Shown one piece after another: positions 12,169-22,478 of a stretch of DNA of 64,000 nt. How positions within the stretch are numbered: the stretch's first letter is position 1; each line of letters begins with the position of its first letter. The notes under the pieces are model-generated. The model searched no databases, was not told the origin of the DNA, and was given only the letters and a program-made list of their open reading frames with translations. A program made the position numbers and the translations under genes. The stretch is from Salvia splendens. Taxonomy: Eukaryota; Streptophyta; Magnoliopsida; Lamiales; Lamiaceae. The stretch is taken from NCBI RefSeq assembly GCF_004379255.2, contig NC_056049.1, positions 21,498,063-21,562,062 of the forward strand, in the 5' to 3' direction.

Positions 12169-12177
12169 TGATTGCTA
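12169..12177 (-). promoter_or_regulatory. Gag-pol stop with readthrough context (TAG CAA TCA)
   Basis: The gag-protease frame ends in TAG followed by CAA TCA, and the same frame then continues into pol. UAG followed by CAR-YYA is the classical efficient plant readthrough context. Copy 2 keeps the same nine bases at 17999-18007. Confidence 0.7.
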
Positions 12178-14256
12178 TGCTTGATGGTGCCGAACTGATT
12201 GCTCGGCACTTTTAAGCGCAATCTGCAGACATTCTTTTGCTCTCTTTTGATCACCTCGGATGACCGCTATCCCACCTTTAGTGGGGATCTTGATGGTGAG
12301 GTGATAAGTAGAGCAAACGGCCCGAACTGTGTTGAGCCAGTCTCTCCCCAGGATGATGTTGTACGGGGACCGAGCTTTTACCACAAAGAACTCGATCATC
12401 GTATTGGAGCTTGTAGGCGCTTTTCCCACCGTGATCGGAAGGCTGATAATACCTTCAGGGCGGGTGTCCTCCTGGGCGAAACTTTTCAGAGGAAGTGGAG
12501 CCGGACTGAGCCGAGCTGGATCCACTTCCATTTTATCAAAACATTCTTTAAAAAGAACGCTGACTGACGCTCCTGTATCCACAAATACTCTGTGGATCAG
12601 TTTGTTTGCCACTCCGGCTTGAATGACAATAGCGTCTTGGTGAGGAGAGATGGCTGGGACGGGATCGGCATCTGAAAATGTAATCACTTCGTCTTTCTTC
12701 AGCCTTTTATGTGTCGGCTCCTCTTGATTGGAACCTCTGCGTTCTGCTTTTAGGGACGACTTAGTCTTCCCGGCAGGGAGAGCATCAATAGTCTGGATTA
12801 CTCCATCATATTGCGGCTCGTCGTCGTCTTCGGGATCTTCATGCCTTTTCGGATCCTGAGGATTGCAGTTCGCACCTCTCTGCTTTTTGTTCTTTTTCGG
12901 CTGCTTGCTTTGGTATTTTTTTAACGTTCCTGTTTTCACAAGAACATCAATACCTGCAGCCAAATTTCGGCACTCCTCGGTATCATGACCGTGGGCTTGA
13001 TGGAAGGAGCAATATTGATCCTGAGGTCGCCGCGCGGCTGATTTCGTCATCCGCTTTGGTTTTTCGAACATATCGGAATGTAGTTCGAAAATTTCCGTTC
13101 TTGACTTGTTTAATGGTACGAACTGAGCGGGCGGCTTCTCAGGATTGAGCCGTGGCCCCAATCTGCCTTGTACCGGTGCCCTTTGAATTCTTTCAAAAGG
13201 AGTTCGGCGAGGAAGCACCTGGCCGCTTTGATCGGGCTTCTTTTTCTCTTCTTGGGATGAGCTGTCTAAAGACCGTTTTCGACGGTCTGCCTCATCCGCA
13301 CGGGAAAACTGGTCCGCAATGTCCCACATTTCTTGAGCTGTTTGCGGGCCGCACTCCACGAGCTTTCTGTAGAGAGCTCCGGGCAGGATTCCATTTTGGA
13401 ATGCCGAAATGACAAGTAGATCATTGAGATTATCTACTTGTAGGCATTCCTTATGGAATCTCGTCAGGAAGTCGCTGATCTTTTCGTCGCGACCTTGACG
13501 TATAGAAAGCAGCTGAGCCGAGGTAATTCGGGCTTCCGCTTTCTGAAAGAACCTCCTATGGAAAGCATCCATTAGATCTCGGTAGGATCGAATGCTGTCT
13601 TGAGGAAGGCTGTCGAACCACCTTCTGGCGTTCCCGATGAGCAGCTCGGGGAACAGCTTGCACATATGGACCTCATTGAGACCCTGGTTCGCCATATTAT
13701 ATTGATAGCATCCCAAGAAGTCATGAGGATCCACTAGCCCGTCATAAGTCATTGACGGTGTCCGGTAGTTCCGCGGCAAAGGAGTTCGGATGATATCGTC
13801 CGAGAACGGAGTCTTTAATGCTCCGTACATGGCGAACCCGACATCTCTTCGGTACGGAGGAGAAGGAGTTCTCCTGTGATTCCGGTGCCGAGGAGAAACA
13901 GGAACATGTCGGGGTTGAGGATTCTTCTTCCTGGAGGACACGGCACTACTGCGGTAGTGACTTTCATGTCTGGATGAGGAAGGAGAATCTACCGTTTTCG
14001 TCTTCGGCTGTTGGCTCTTTTGCAGGAAGGCTAAGAACTCCTCCTGCTTCTCAGCCAAGAACAGCTTGACAGCCTCATTCAAATCAGGCTGCTGGGAAGA
14101 CTCGGTGTGTGGACCTTTTGAGCGGCTTGTTCCTTCACCGTGAGAACTGGAGACAGACTTCTCACGAGGCTGCTTTCCAGGCCTATGGGCTGCTGGATTA
14201 GCTTCCTCATGGTCATCACGGACGGAGGCACGGGAGTTATGTGATCTGGCATGCAT
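12175..14256 (-). CDS. Gag-protease of copy 1
   Basis: A 693-residue capsid-protease precursor from an ATG at 14256, the first ATG after the leader. A basic Ser/Arg-rich N-terminus comes first. The retrotransposon gag domain follows (about residues 150-300: YDGLVDPHDFLG, LLIGNARRWFDSLP, DAFHRRFFQKAEAR). A zinc-knuckle-like stretch is CSFHQAHGHDTEEC near residue 415. Near residue 560 is the aspartic protease site FVDTGASVSVLF. The frame is fully open. Protease and gag share one frame, and pol follows after the readthrough TAG. Copy 2 encodes a near-identical gag N-terminal half. Confidence 0.93.
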   Translation of the reverse strand: MHARSHNSRASVRDDHEEANPAAHRPGKQPREKSVSSSHGEGTSRSKGPHTESSQQPDLNEAVKLFLAEKQEEFLAFLQKSQQPKTKTVDSPSSSRHESHYRSSAVSSRKKNPQPRHVPVSPRHRNHRRTPSPPYRRDVGFAMYGALKTPFSDDIIRTPLPRNYRTPSMTYDGLVDPHDFLGCYQYNMANQGLNEVHMCKLFPELLIGNARRWFDSLPQDSIRSYRDLMDAFHRRFFQKAEARITSAQLLSIRQGRDEKISDFLTRFHKECLQVDNLNDLLVISAFQNGILPGALYRKLVECGPQTAQEMWDIADQFSRADEADRRKRSLDSSSQEEKKKPDQSGQVLPRRTPFERIQRAPVQGRLGPRLNPEKPPAQFVPLNKSRTEIFELHSDMFEKPKRMTKSAARRPQDQYCSFHQAHGHDTEECRNLAAGIDVLVKTGTLKKYQSKQPKKNKKQRGANCNPQDPKRHEDPEDDDEPQYDGVIQTIDALPAGKTKSSLKAERRGSNQEEPTHKRLKKDEVITFSDADPVPAISPHQDAIVIQAGVANKLIHRVFVDTGASVSVLFKECFDKMEVDPARLSPAPLPLKSFAQEDTRPEGIISLPITVGKAPTSSNTMIEFFVVKARSPYNIILGRDWLNTVRAVCSTYHLTIKIPTKGGIAVIRGDQKRAKECLQIALKSAEQSVRHHQA

Positions 14257-14322
14257 TTTTTTTTTTTTTTTTTGGTGGAAAAAGGGTCAAAAATTCGCTT
14301 TATCACAGATTTGGTTCTCTGT

Positions 14323-14340
14323 TTCCCACAGACGGCGCCA
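14323..14340 (-). other. Primer-binding site of copy 1
   Basis: TGGCGCCGTCTGTGGGAA lies one base inside the 5' LTR. Its first nine bases match the complement of the plant tRNA-Asp 3' end; the rest matches poorly. Copy 2 has an identical site. Confidence 0.75.
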
Positions 14341-14341
14341 G

Positions 14342-15070
14342 TGATGGATCCGCGAATTTCTGATGTTTGTAAATGCTGGTAGAGAATAAAGATCACGACA
14401 CAATGAATTTACGTGGTTCGATTTACTGAAGTAAATCTACGTCCACGGGAAGAAAAGAGGGCAGAGTTGTATTGCTTGATCTGGGATTACAGCTTACAAT
14501 ACACACTTGCTATATAATCTATTCTGTCTCTAGAGAACGAAAGAGTGAGAGTCCTCTTCTGTCAGATCTAAGTTCTATTTATATATTGAACTGAGATTGT
14601 GGCTTGCATCACCACCCTAAGTCGTGGAGGTCACGGAGGTCATGAGATCCTGCATGGCCACTAACTAGGCAGTGGCTTACATCATCAGTAATTATGTCGT
14701 GGATGTCGTGGAGGTCATGAGATCCTGCGTGGCCACTAACTAGGCAGTGGCTTACATCATCAGTAATTATGTCGTGGATGTCGTGGAGGTCATGCATGAG
14801 TCCGCTATCTCCCAGTTCGGTCGAATACTGAGACCGAACTGCTGAATTATTGCCGAGTAGCTTTTGCCGATCTGAGAGTAGAGCTTGATGCCGACCTGAG
14901 AGCAGAGTTTGATTGGTTGGCTTTTACCGAGCTGTAGGCTGGGGCCGAACTCTTTGGTTGTGCCGAACTGAACTCTTTAGTCATGCCGGACTGATACTCT
15001 TTAGTCATGCCGAACTGATACTCTTTCTTGGGCTTTAGGCTGATGGGCTTGTTTAGTACGTACTCCATCA
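14342..15070 (-). repeat. 5' LTR of copy 1
   Basis: 729-bp LTR, the transcription start side of this minus-strand element. U3 contains two 75-bp tandem units and ends at the TATA-like ATATATAAATAG (minus strand, about 14574-14585). It is followed by the 5-bp target duplication CGGCT. Confidence 0.95.
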
Positions 15071-15075
15071 CGGCT

Positions 15076-16035
15076 CGATATCGTTTCACTTTGAATATAT
15101 TTTAGATAAATAAGTAACTAGGAGTCTGGACTTCCATAAATTATATGCATTGTACTCATAAAATTATCTGCACGTTACGTGTTTAATTACTAGTCCAAAT
15201 TTTCTTATGAACTTAACCACGTTAAGATAGGCTGCTATGAAAAAAATGTTTTTCATTAATTCCATTTTTCGCACATTATAAATATATATAATTAATAGTC
15301 AATTTTTGCTGGATACGTAGACACATTAATTAATCCTACTTGCTAATATAAAATATTTCACCACATAACACCTTCACCAATAAAAATTGTTTTAATTAGG
15401 TGAAGTCATAACCATTTAGGCCGCCGGCGTGATAAGTAAGCTTAAGTCCAAATTTTATCTTGAAATTAATCATTGAGAAGAAACGTGGTATACTTAATAT
15501 CTAATTATAAATTTATTATTCACTCCGTCTTATAAAAATAGGCTCAATTTCTTTTTTTTTTATCGTCTCATAAAAATAGTTCACATCAATTTAGGAACGA
15601 AATAGAAAATTTGGACAAATTATCTAGGAGTAACTATCTTTATTCCTTCTCTTTTACTTACAAATTACACACTAAAACTCGTCGTTTACAAATAGCCTAC
15701 TTAATGGGATTGATGAAGTATATATATATGGTCGTTTTAGGATGAGATGGGAATCTTGCTAAGTTACTATCAAAATAAGACTTACTATAAGTCATATAAA
15801 CAAAAAAATAGACGGTCAAGATATAATATTGCGTTTATCATCATAACAATTTCACAAAATCATCATAGGCACATTATTTTCCGCGTGGAGAAATGAAGAC
15901 GTGTTAATCTATTTTGTAGTGTGATTTTTGGACTAAAAATTTACTGCGATTCTATTCATTAAACTGTTGATCTTGTTATAATGCAATTAGTTTATTGGTG
16001 TGATGCTAATATGTGTGATGATATTATTATTGTTT
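15076..16035. other. AT-rich DNA between the two retrotransposons
   Basis: No gene seen. It holds a probable decayed Stowaway MITE (15519-15718), listed separately. Confidence 0.5.
15519..15718. mobile_element. Decayed Stowaway-type MITE, 200 bp
   Basis: Left TTCACTCCGTCTTATAAAAA and a right end that reads inverted CTTCATCAATCCCATTAAGT share the order of the Stowaway terminus. Both sides are followed by TA, and the inner AATAGGCT/AGTAGGCT also pairs. Similarity is partial. Confidence 0.5.
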
Positions 16036-16040
16036 TACAC

Positions 16041-16756
16041 TGATGGGGTACGGACTAAACAAGCCCAACAGCACCAACGGCCCATCAGCCCAAAGCCCAA
16101 GGAAGAGTATGAGTTCGGCATTACCAAAGAGTTCGGCCTCAGCCTACAGCTCGGTAAAAGCCAACCAATCAAGCTCTGCTCTCAAGTCGGCATCAAGCTC
16201 CCAGATCGGCAACCAAAGCAGTTCGGTCTCAGTAAGAGTTCGGCCTCAGCCTACAGCTCGGCAAAAGCCAACCAATCAAGCTCTGCTCTCAGGTCGGCAT
16301 CAAGCTCTACTCTCAGATCGGCAACCAAAGCAGTTCGGTCTCAGTATTCGACCGAACAAGGAGTTAGTGGACCCATACAGGATTTCCACAACTTCCAACA
16401 CACCCACTACCACGTGGTGTCTGCTCAGGCCACGATCGTAGGCCATGACCTACGCTACATGCAGGACCTCCACGACATCCACAACCATCATTAGTGGTGA
16501 TGCAAGCCACGATCTTAGTTCAATGTATAAATAGAACTTAGATCAGATAGAAAAGGGTTAAGCTCTCTAGAGATAAACCATCAAATAGCAAGTCTGTATT
16601 GTAAGCTGTAGAAAACAGATCAAGCAATACAACTCTGCCCTCTTTTCTTCCCGTGGACGTAGATTTACCTCAGTAAATCGAACCACGTAAATCTCTGTGT
16701 CGTGATCTGTATTCTCTACCAGCATTTACTAACATCAGAAATTCGCGGATCCATCA
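16041..16756 (+). repeat. 5' LTR of copy 2
   Basis: 716 bp, starting TGATGGGG and ending GGATCCATCA. U3 has a 106-bp tandem duplication (units from 16129 and 16235). The core promoter is GTATAAATAGAAC near 16525-16537. R/U5 resembles copy 1, whereas U3 is clearly diverged, so the two copies are distinct subfamilies. Confidence 0.93.
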
Positions 16757-16757
16757 C

Positions 16758-16775
16758 TGGCGCCGTCTGTGGGAA
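16758..16775 (+). other. Primer-binding site of copy 2
   Basis: TGGCGCCGTCTGTGGGAA, one base after the 5' LTR, identical to copy 1. The first nine bases fit the tRNA-Asp 3' end. Confidence 0.75.
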
Positions 16776-16834
16776 ACAGAGAACCAAATCTGTGATAAAG
16801 CGAATTTTTGACCCTTTTTCCACCCCAAAAAAAA

Positions 16835-17911
16835 ATGCATACCAGATCACATAACACCCATAATACCGTTCGTGAAAACCATGAGGAAGCTAATCCAGCC
16901 CGCAGGTCCGGAAAACAGCCTCGGGAGACATCTACTTCCAGTTTTCACGATGAAGGAACAAGCCGCTCAAAAGGTCCACACACCGAGTCTTCCCAGCAGC
17001 CTGATTTGAATGAGGCTGTCAAGCTGTTCTTGGCTGAGAAGCAGGATGAGTTCTTAGCCTTCCTGCAAAAGAGCCAAGAGCCGAAGACGAAAACGGTGGG
17101 TTCTCCTTCCTCATCCAGACATGAAAGTCACTACCGCAGTAGTGCCGTGTCTTCCAGGAAGAAGAATCCTCAACCCCGACATGTTCCTGTTCCTCCTCGG
17201 TACCGGAATCACAGGAGATCTCCATCTCCTCCATACCGAAGAGATGTCGGGTTCGCCATGTACGGAGCATTGAAGACTCCGTTCTCGGACGACATCACCC
17301 GAACTCCCCTACCACAGAACTACCGAACTCCGTCGATGACTTACGACGGGCTCGTGGACCCTCACGATTTCTTGGGGCGCTATCAATATAACATGGCGAA
17401 CCAGGGTCTCAACGAGGTCCACATGTGCAAGCTGTTTCCCGAACTGCTCATCGGGAACGCGAGAAGGTGGTTCGATAGCCTCCCCCAGGGCAGCATCAGA
17501 TCTTACCGAGATCTAATGGATGCCTTCCACAGGAGGTTCTTTCAGAAAGCGGAAGCCCGAATCACTTCGGCTCAGCTGCTTTCTATACGTCAAGGTCGCG
17601 ACGAAAAGATCAGCGACTTTATGACGAGGTTCCACAAGGAATGTCTACAAGTAGATTATCTCAACGATCTACTCGTCATTTCGGCGTTCCAAAATGGAAT
17701 CCTGCCCGGAGCTCTCTACAGAAAGCTCGTGGAATGCAGTCCGCAAACAGCTCAAGAGATGTGGGACATTGCGGACAAGTTCTCCCGTGCCGATGAGGCA
17801 GACCGTCGAAAACGGTCTTTAGACAGCTCATCTAGAGAAGACAAAAAGAAGCCCGATCATAGCGATCAGAGGCTTCCTCGCCGAACACCTTCCCCACCAA
17901 AGGAGGGATAG
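16835..17911 (+). pseudogene. Truncated gag of copy 2
   Basis: Starts at the ATG equivalent to that of copy 1 (MHTRSHNTHNTVRENHEE). The earlier in-frame ATG at 16808 lies in the leader. It runs about 350 residues closely matching copy 1 through the gag domain (YDGLVDPHDFLG, NARRWFDSLPQGSI). Just after the PRRTP stretch an internal deletion joins it, out of frame, to the end of the protease region, giving a stop at 17911. The zinc-knuckle-like region and protease active site are lost. A truncated capsid-like protein could still be made. Confidence 0.88.
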
Positions 17912-18461
17912 CGGTCATCCGAGGTGATCGAAAAAGAGCAAGTGTGTTCACAGATTGCGCTTAAAAGTGCCGAGCAATCAGTTCGGCACCATCAAGTATA
18001 GCAATCACAGCAGCCGGAGTCAGAGGCAGGCGAAATGACCGAAGTCACACCGGACTCGATGGTGTACGGCACTGAAGCCGTGATTCCGGTTGAGATCGGC
18101 ATACCCAGTCCCCGACCTCCATTTCTCCTCAGAAGTGAATGGTGACGGACTGGGAGCCGAACTAGATCTTGCCGAAGAAAGAAGAGAATTGGCCTGCATA
18201 AAAGCAGCCAAGTACAAGGAGCAAGTAGCCCGGTATTATAACCAAAGGGTGAAAAAGCTGCAATTTCAAGTGGGAGATCTCGTCTTGAGAAACAACGAAG
18301 TAAGCCGAGCAGAAAAGCTGGGCGAACTCGAGCCCACATGGGAAGGTCCATATCGGGTGTCAGAAGTCCTCGGCAAAGGGTCTTACAAATTGACTCACGT
18401 GTCAGGAGCACAAGTACCCCGAACATGGTACGTTTCCAACCTCAAAAAGTTCCATTTGTAA
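17912..18461 (+). pseudogene. Deletion scar: protease tail, readthrough TAG and end of pol
   Basis: Holds the last residues of the protease frame (GGIAVIRGD, SAEQSVRHHQV). Next is TAG CAA TCA (17999-18007), then MTEVTPDSM fused to VYGTEAVIPVEIG from the integrase C-terminus. That join removes about 2.6 kb of RT, RNase H and integrase relative to copy 1. A small indel follows. The frame reopens from about 18090 to 18461 with the pol tail (LAEERRELACIKAAKYKEQV, NLKKFHL stop). Confidence 0.88.
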
Positions 18462-18643
18462 GAGACAGTCCAGTCAGTCTTGAGTCCTGTTCGGTCAATG
18501 TGCTTTCTTTGGTTTGCTTGGTCTTTGTTTGTCTCTGTGCGTTTTGTCTGTGTGTTTTGTCTGTCTCTGTGCGTGTCGTCTCTTACAAATGTTACTGAGG
18601 TATCTTGTTCTTCGAAGGCTGATCCCCTTCTTAGAACATATAC

Positions 18644-18910
18644 AAGCCAACGATTGTGAGTCCAAGCTTCTAAGGAGGATACAAGACCACAATTCAGCTT
18701 AACAAGCAGTTCGTCTGAAACGAACTGCAATAAGCCAACGATTGTGAGTCCAAGCTTCTAAGGAGGATACAAGACCACAATTCAGCTTAACAAGCACTTC
18801 GTCTGAAACGAACTGCAATAAGCCAACGATTGTGAGTCCAAGCTTCTCGGGAAGATACAAGACCACAATTCGGCTTAAGAAATAAGCACTTCGTCTGAAA
18901 CGAACTGCAA
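18644..18910 (+). repeat. Three 88-bp tandem units in copy 2
   Basis: Units begin AAGCCAACGATTGTGAGTCC at 18644, 18732 and 18820. The first two are nearly identical and the third differs slightly. Copy 1 has two related units in its spacer. Confidence 0.9.
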
Positions 18911-19141
18911 TAAGGGAAAGTCCGATCCACGCGATAAACCTCGCCGAATTAGGACGACCAAGTTCGGTCAAAGAAGTTTACCTCATAAGACCGAGGACGA
19001 CCATGTCTAGTCAAAGAGGTTTACTGCATAAGACCACTTCGGTTAACTGGGAAAGTCCGATCCACGCGATAAAACTCGCCGAATTAGGACAAGGGAAAGT
19101 TCGATCCCGGCGACAAAAATCGCCAAATTAGAACGCAAACC

Positions 19142-19530
19142 AAGTCCGGTCAAAGATGTTTATTTCATCAGACCAAAGACGAGTCCGGTCAAAGATGTTT
19201 ATTTCATCAGACCAAAGACGAGTCCGGTCAAAGATGTTTATTTCATCAGACCAAAGACGAGTCCGGTCAAAGATGTTTATTTCATCAGACCAAAGACGAG
19301 TCCGGTCAAAGATGTTTATTTCATCAGACCAAAGACGAGTCCGGTCAAAGATGTTTATTTCATCAGACCAAAGACGAGTCCGGTCAAAGATGTTTATTTC
19401 ATCAGACCAAAGACGAGTCCGGTCAAAGATGTTTATTTCATCAGACCAAGGACCAAGTCCGGTCAAAGAAGTTTACTTCATAAGACCAAGGACCAAGTCC
19501 GGTCAAAGAAGTTTACTTCATAAGACCGAG
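19142..19530 (+). repeat. 39-bp tandem repeat array in copy 2
   Basis: Eight seemingly identical 39-bp units beginning GTCCGGTCAAAG at 19144, 19183, 19222 and on to 19417. Two or three diverged units of about 41 bp follow, to about 19530. Because 39 is divisible by three, both strands show repeated peptide frames that are probably not genes. Such arrays are known in the 3' region of Tat/Ogre elements. Confidence 0.95.
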
Positions 19531-19670
19531 GACAAGTACGATGAAATTTTTTCGCTAAGCTGTAAATACAGAGTGTTAGAAGCGAAAACAAAATTTCATT
19601 TTTCAAATCTTGTTCGGCACACAACTCCGCTACCCTACGAGATGGCGTTACGCTATTACAAAGGACTATT

Positions 19671-20423
19671 CTACTGTCCAGGGTTGCTAAAGTTGAGCCA
19701 TCTATTCACAAAATCCTCGTGAAGCTGAGTTCGGGCGCTCCAGGCAGCCGCAGAATAAGCAGGTCGACGAGATGCTCTAATCGACCTGCCACCTCTTCTC
19801 TGAGCCCGGGAAGTCCTAGCACCTCGGCGGCGAAGAGTCTCTTCACGAAGCATTTGCCGATCTTGCTCACTCATAACCACAACTCCTCTGCGAACTTCAG
19901 TCCGTCCTCGACTTGACGTCTCCGGTTGTCCCTGAGTTCGTTGCTGACTTGGAGTAGGGTTTTGAGCAAATGAATCAGAGGTTTGAGCTGGAGTACTAGC
20001 ATCTGTTGGCGGGAAATGCCTGAGGAATCTCTCAATTGAGGGACGCCGGGAAAGAACTATGTCGTACCGAGAAGCCCAGCGCCGCAATGATTTCACGACT
20101 TGTTGGCAAGCCGAGCTCTCCAGCGCATTGTTCCTCCGGAGTACATGATATTCCTCCCACAGTTCGTCAACTCGACTCTGAACATCTGATATGGTCATTC
20201 CCCCGCGCACACGGATGTAATCCTCGTACGCAGTCCTCTCAGCAATGGTCGTATTCAGCTCGGCCTCCAGATCATTCTTATCGGACTCTAAGTCCTTATT
20301 ATCGGCCTCCAGCTCCACTAAACGAGCCAGAAGCTCGTCATTCTTCGTCTGATCGGCTATAGCTCTTTTCTCAGCTTCGTCTAAAGCCGAAGAGTACAGC
20401 CGTTTCCAGTGAAGTATCTCCAT
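19671..20423 (-). CDS. Antisense coiled-coil protein in copy 2
   Basis: A 250-residue minus-strand frame. The N-terminal 80 residues are strongly coiled-coil (LVELEADNKDLESDKNDLEA). A moderately conserved-looking middle follows (SDVQSRVDELWEEYHVLRR, RRWASRYDIVLSRRPS). The rest is a Gln/Arg/Ser-rich basic tail ending WLNFSNPGQ. It lies downstream of the larger antisense gene on the same strand and may be a second gene of that module or a further exon of it. The frame upstream of the ATG stays open and a possible acceptor (CACTCAAG) lies nearby. I recognise no enzymatic domain. Confidence 0.6.
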   Translation of the reverse strand: MEILHWKRLYSSALDEAEKRAIADQTKNDELLARLVELEADNKDLESDKNDLEAELNTTIAERTAYEDYIRVRGGMTISDVQSRVDELWEEYHVLRRNNALESSACQQVVKSLRRWASRYDIVLSRRPSIERFLRHFPPTDASTPAQTSDSFAQNPTPSQQRTQGQPETSSRGRTEVRRGVVVMSEQDRQMLREETLRRRGARTSRAQRRGGRSIRASRRPAYSAAAWSARTQLHEDFVNRWLNFSNPGQ

Positions 20424-20624
20424 CTCCTTGAGTGCAAAGCAGCTATGTTAGTTCGGCAGCTGTACCGAGCAGATAGTAAAATACAACAGGAATAAAGGCG
20501 AGTACGAAAAGCTATACGAAGACAAGTGTAGAGAATTTTTCATTCACAAGGAAATTTTTTTTTACACGAGGGCTTCAAGGCCATTTTACAAGGAAGAAAC
20601 TAGACTAAGAGAAGGGAGACGAAA

Positions 20625-22478
20625 TCATACTCCGCCAGCTTCGTCTCCGGCTCCTCGGCCTGGTTCAGCTTCTTTCTCCTGAGCTACCTCAGCCTCGGCC
20701 TCGCATCCTGCCGGCCTCGCCTCCGCCTCCTGATCGGCTTCCTTCTCCGGATGCCCGGCCCGCTCGACTTCGGCCTCCCGCTCCAGCGGCTCGGCCTCAC
20801 CCTCTCCGTTGTAAGTCGAAGCGGGTGAAACGGGTCCCACGGAGGCAAAGATAGCCTCCAGGTTCTCGTCCCGATCAGCTCGACAACTCCGGACTCGGTC
20901 TGCAGAAAGCAGGACCGAGGATGAAGCGAGCTCCTCAAGGAGCGGCAGATTCTGAAGCCGAGCTGCTATCTCTCGGCTGTACAGAGGCAACACGACGTCG
21001 GCCCCCTGCTCGCCCTTATCGGTAATTAGCCTTACCAGACTACCGACAAAGGCCGAGAACTGGCTGCTCAAAAAGAGTTTCTCCGTGTAAACACGGAGAG
21101 CCTCCCCTTGGGCAACCACGGCAGCAGCATCCTTCCGTTTCGTCTGCTCTCGCTGGATGACGAGCTGGTTTTTGGCAAACTGAGCTTCATCCTGGGCCGA
21201 AATCCTAGCAGCTCTGGCCTTCTCAAAGTTAGCCTCAGCCTGTTCGGCCCGATGACAAGCAGCCGCCAACTTCCTCTGCATCTCAGCATAGTCATTGGAC
21301 GCTTTGGAGAGTTCGACGGCGACGAGCTTGGAGAGCATATCGTTCCTCTGAAAATGAATAAAGAAAAAAGTCAACAAAGGGGCCACAAAAAATACAGGAA
21401 AAAAGCAAGGCCAGAAAATCAAGAAGAGAATTCACCTCGGCGAAGTCCGTGGGCCATAAAAACGGCTCACAGATATGTTCCGAAGGAGGCGCCAAGACCA
21501 CGTCTTTCTCTGGCGCTCTCGGGGGCTTCTGGGCCTTCCCCTTCCCCTTTGCCGAAGTCGACTCCGGCTTCTTCGGATCCGAAGAGGTTTTTTGCCTTTT
21601 CGGAGTCCTCTCGGCATCAGACGCCGAGCTGGTGGTTTTCGGCCTCTCCGGCTCCTTGGACTCCGAAGATTTGCGGCTAGCCTTGTTCAGCATGTACACT
21701 GCCAAAAAGCAAGGAAACAAGGTTAGTTTTCGCTGCTAAAGCAGTAAAGCATAAAAAAGAAATCCTCACCCTCAGTTTCTTCGTCCGAAGACGAGATATT
21801 GAACACGAGGTCGCCCTTGACGAGCTCAGTTTCCGAGTATTGTTTCCTAATCATAGGAATCTTATTGAGCTCGCCCTCGAGCTCGGCCAACGGTTCTAAC
21901 CGAGGATGAGGAATCACGGACTTCGGCCCTCTCCAGGGGAAGCCCGGAGCCGCTGTCCTATTATAAAAAAAGAAGCGGTTTTGCCATTTCGGCCACTTGG
22001 TTTTGCAGAATGCCCTAAAAGGCTGTAAGGGGATCAAGTAAAACCAAGATCCCTTCCTTTTAAATTGGAAAAAATTAAGGATTGCCCGCAGAGACAGATC
22101 CTTATCTAGCCTACGGAGTTCGGCAGCAAAAGCCGACAAGTGCCTCCAAGAATTCGGAGTCACCTGACCTAAAGGGAGTTGAAAAAAATCAAGAAGCTCT
22201 ACAAAAGGTGGGGGAAGAGGGAAACGAAGCCCGCATTCTAAGCAGGCTTCGTAAACGGTGGCATAACCCTCCGGCGGGTCGTTAGCCCTATGATCATCGT
22301 CGGGAACCACCGCCTTCCCCCCGGGAAGAAGATATTTTTCGTGTAGAGATATCACGGTGTCCTTACTCAAGACGCTGTGAAAGTATTCTACAGTCTTCTC
22401 TCCGGACTCTTTCCGGCTAGAAAACCCCTTGCCCCCTTTCCTACCGCTACCTAACTCGGAAGAAGAAGAAGAAGACAT
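20625..22478 (-). CDS. Antisense gene with 'putative gypsy-type transposon' domain (PF04195-like)
   Basis: Three minus-strand exons, 22478-21770, 21698-21436 and 21347-20625, join in frame through two GT-AG introns of about 70-90 bp. They encode about 564 residues. After a Ser-rich start (MSSSSSSELGSGRKGG), residues about 35-200 hold the family signature: YATVYEACLECGLRFPLPPP, FFQLPLGQVTPNSWRHLSAF and GSWFYLIPL. A Lys/Ser/Pro-rich linker follows (KRQKTSSDPKKPESTSAKGK). The C-terminal coiled coil is AEQAEANFEKARAARISAQD, with an acidic Glu/Ala tail. Plant Tat elements are known to carry such antisense genes of unknown role. A TATA-like ATAAATA (22615-22609, minus) sits about 130 bp upstream of the ATG. 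Copy 1 lacks this gene. Confidence 0.8.

Larger units (their letters stand above)
7521..15070 (-). mobile_element. Tat-lineage Ty3 LTR retrotransposon, copy 1 (7.55 kb)
   Basis: A complete element in minus orientation. Two 729-bp LTRs (7521-8249 and 14342-15070) look identical by eye and start TGATGGA and end TCCATCA on the + strand. The 5-bp target duplication CGGCT is perfect (7516-7520 and 15071-15075). Order from the 5' LTR: primer-binding site, gag-protease, in-frame TAG, pol (RT, RNase H, second RNase H, integrase), spacer with short repeats, polypurine tract, 3' LTR. The extra archaeal-type RNase H places it in the Tat clade. One frameshift in pol is the only coding lesion seen. Identical LTRs imply a very recent insertion. 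Confidence 0.96.

Noticed and set aside
14257..14275. T run before copy 1 gag as a terminator
   Set aside because: It lies in the untranslated leader of a Pol II retrotransposon and is simply an A-rich leader on the coding strand, also seen in copy 2.
19142..19530. CRISPR-like regular repeats
   Set aside because: Units are directly adjacent with no unique spacers, and the context is a plant retrotransposon.
19128..19722. Long open frames on both strands coding 13-residue repeats
   Set aside because: They arise because the 39-bp satellite-like unit is divisible by three; no start context or conserved domain.
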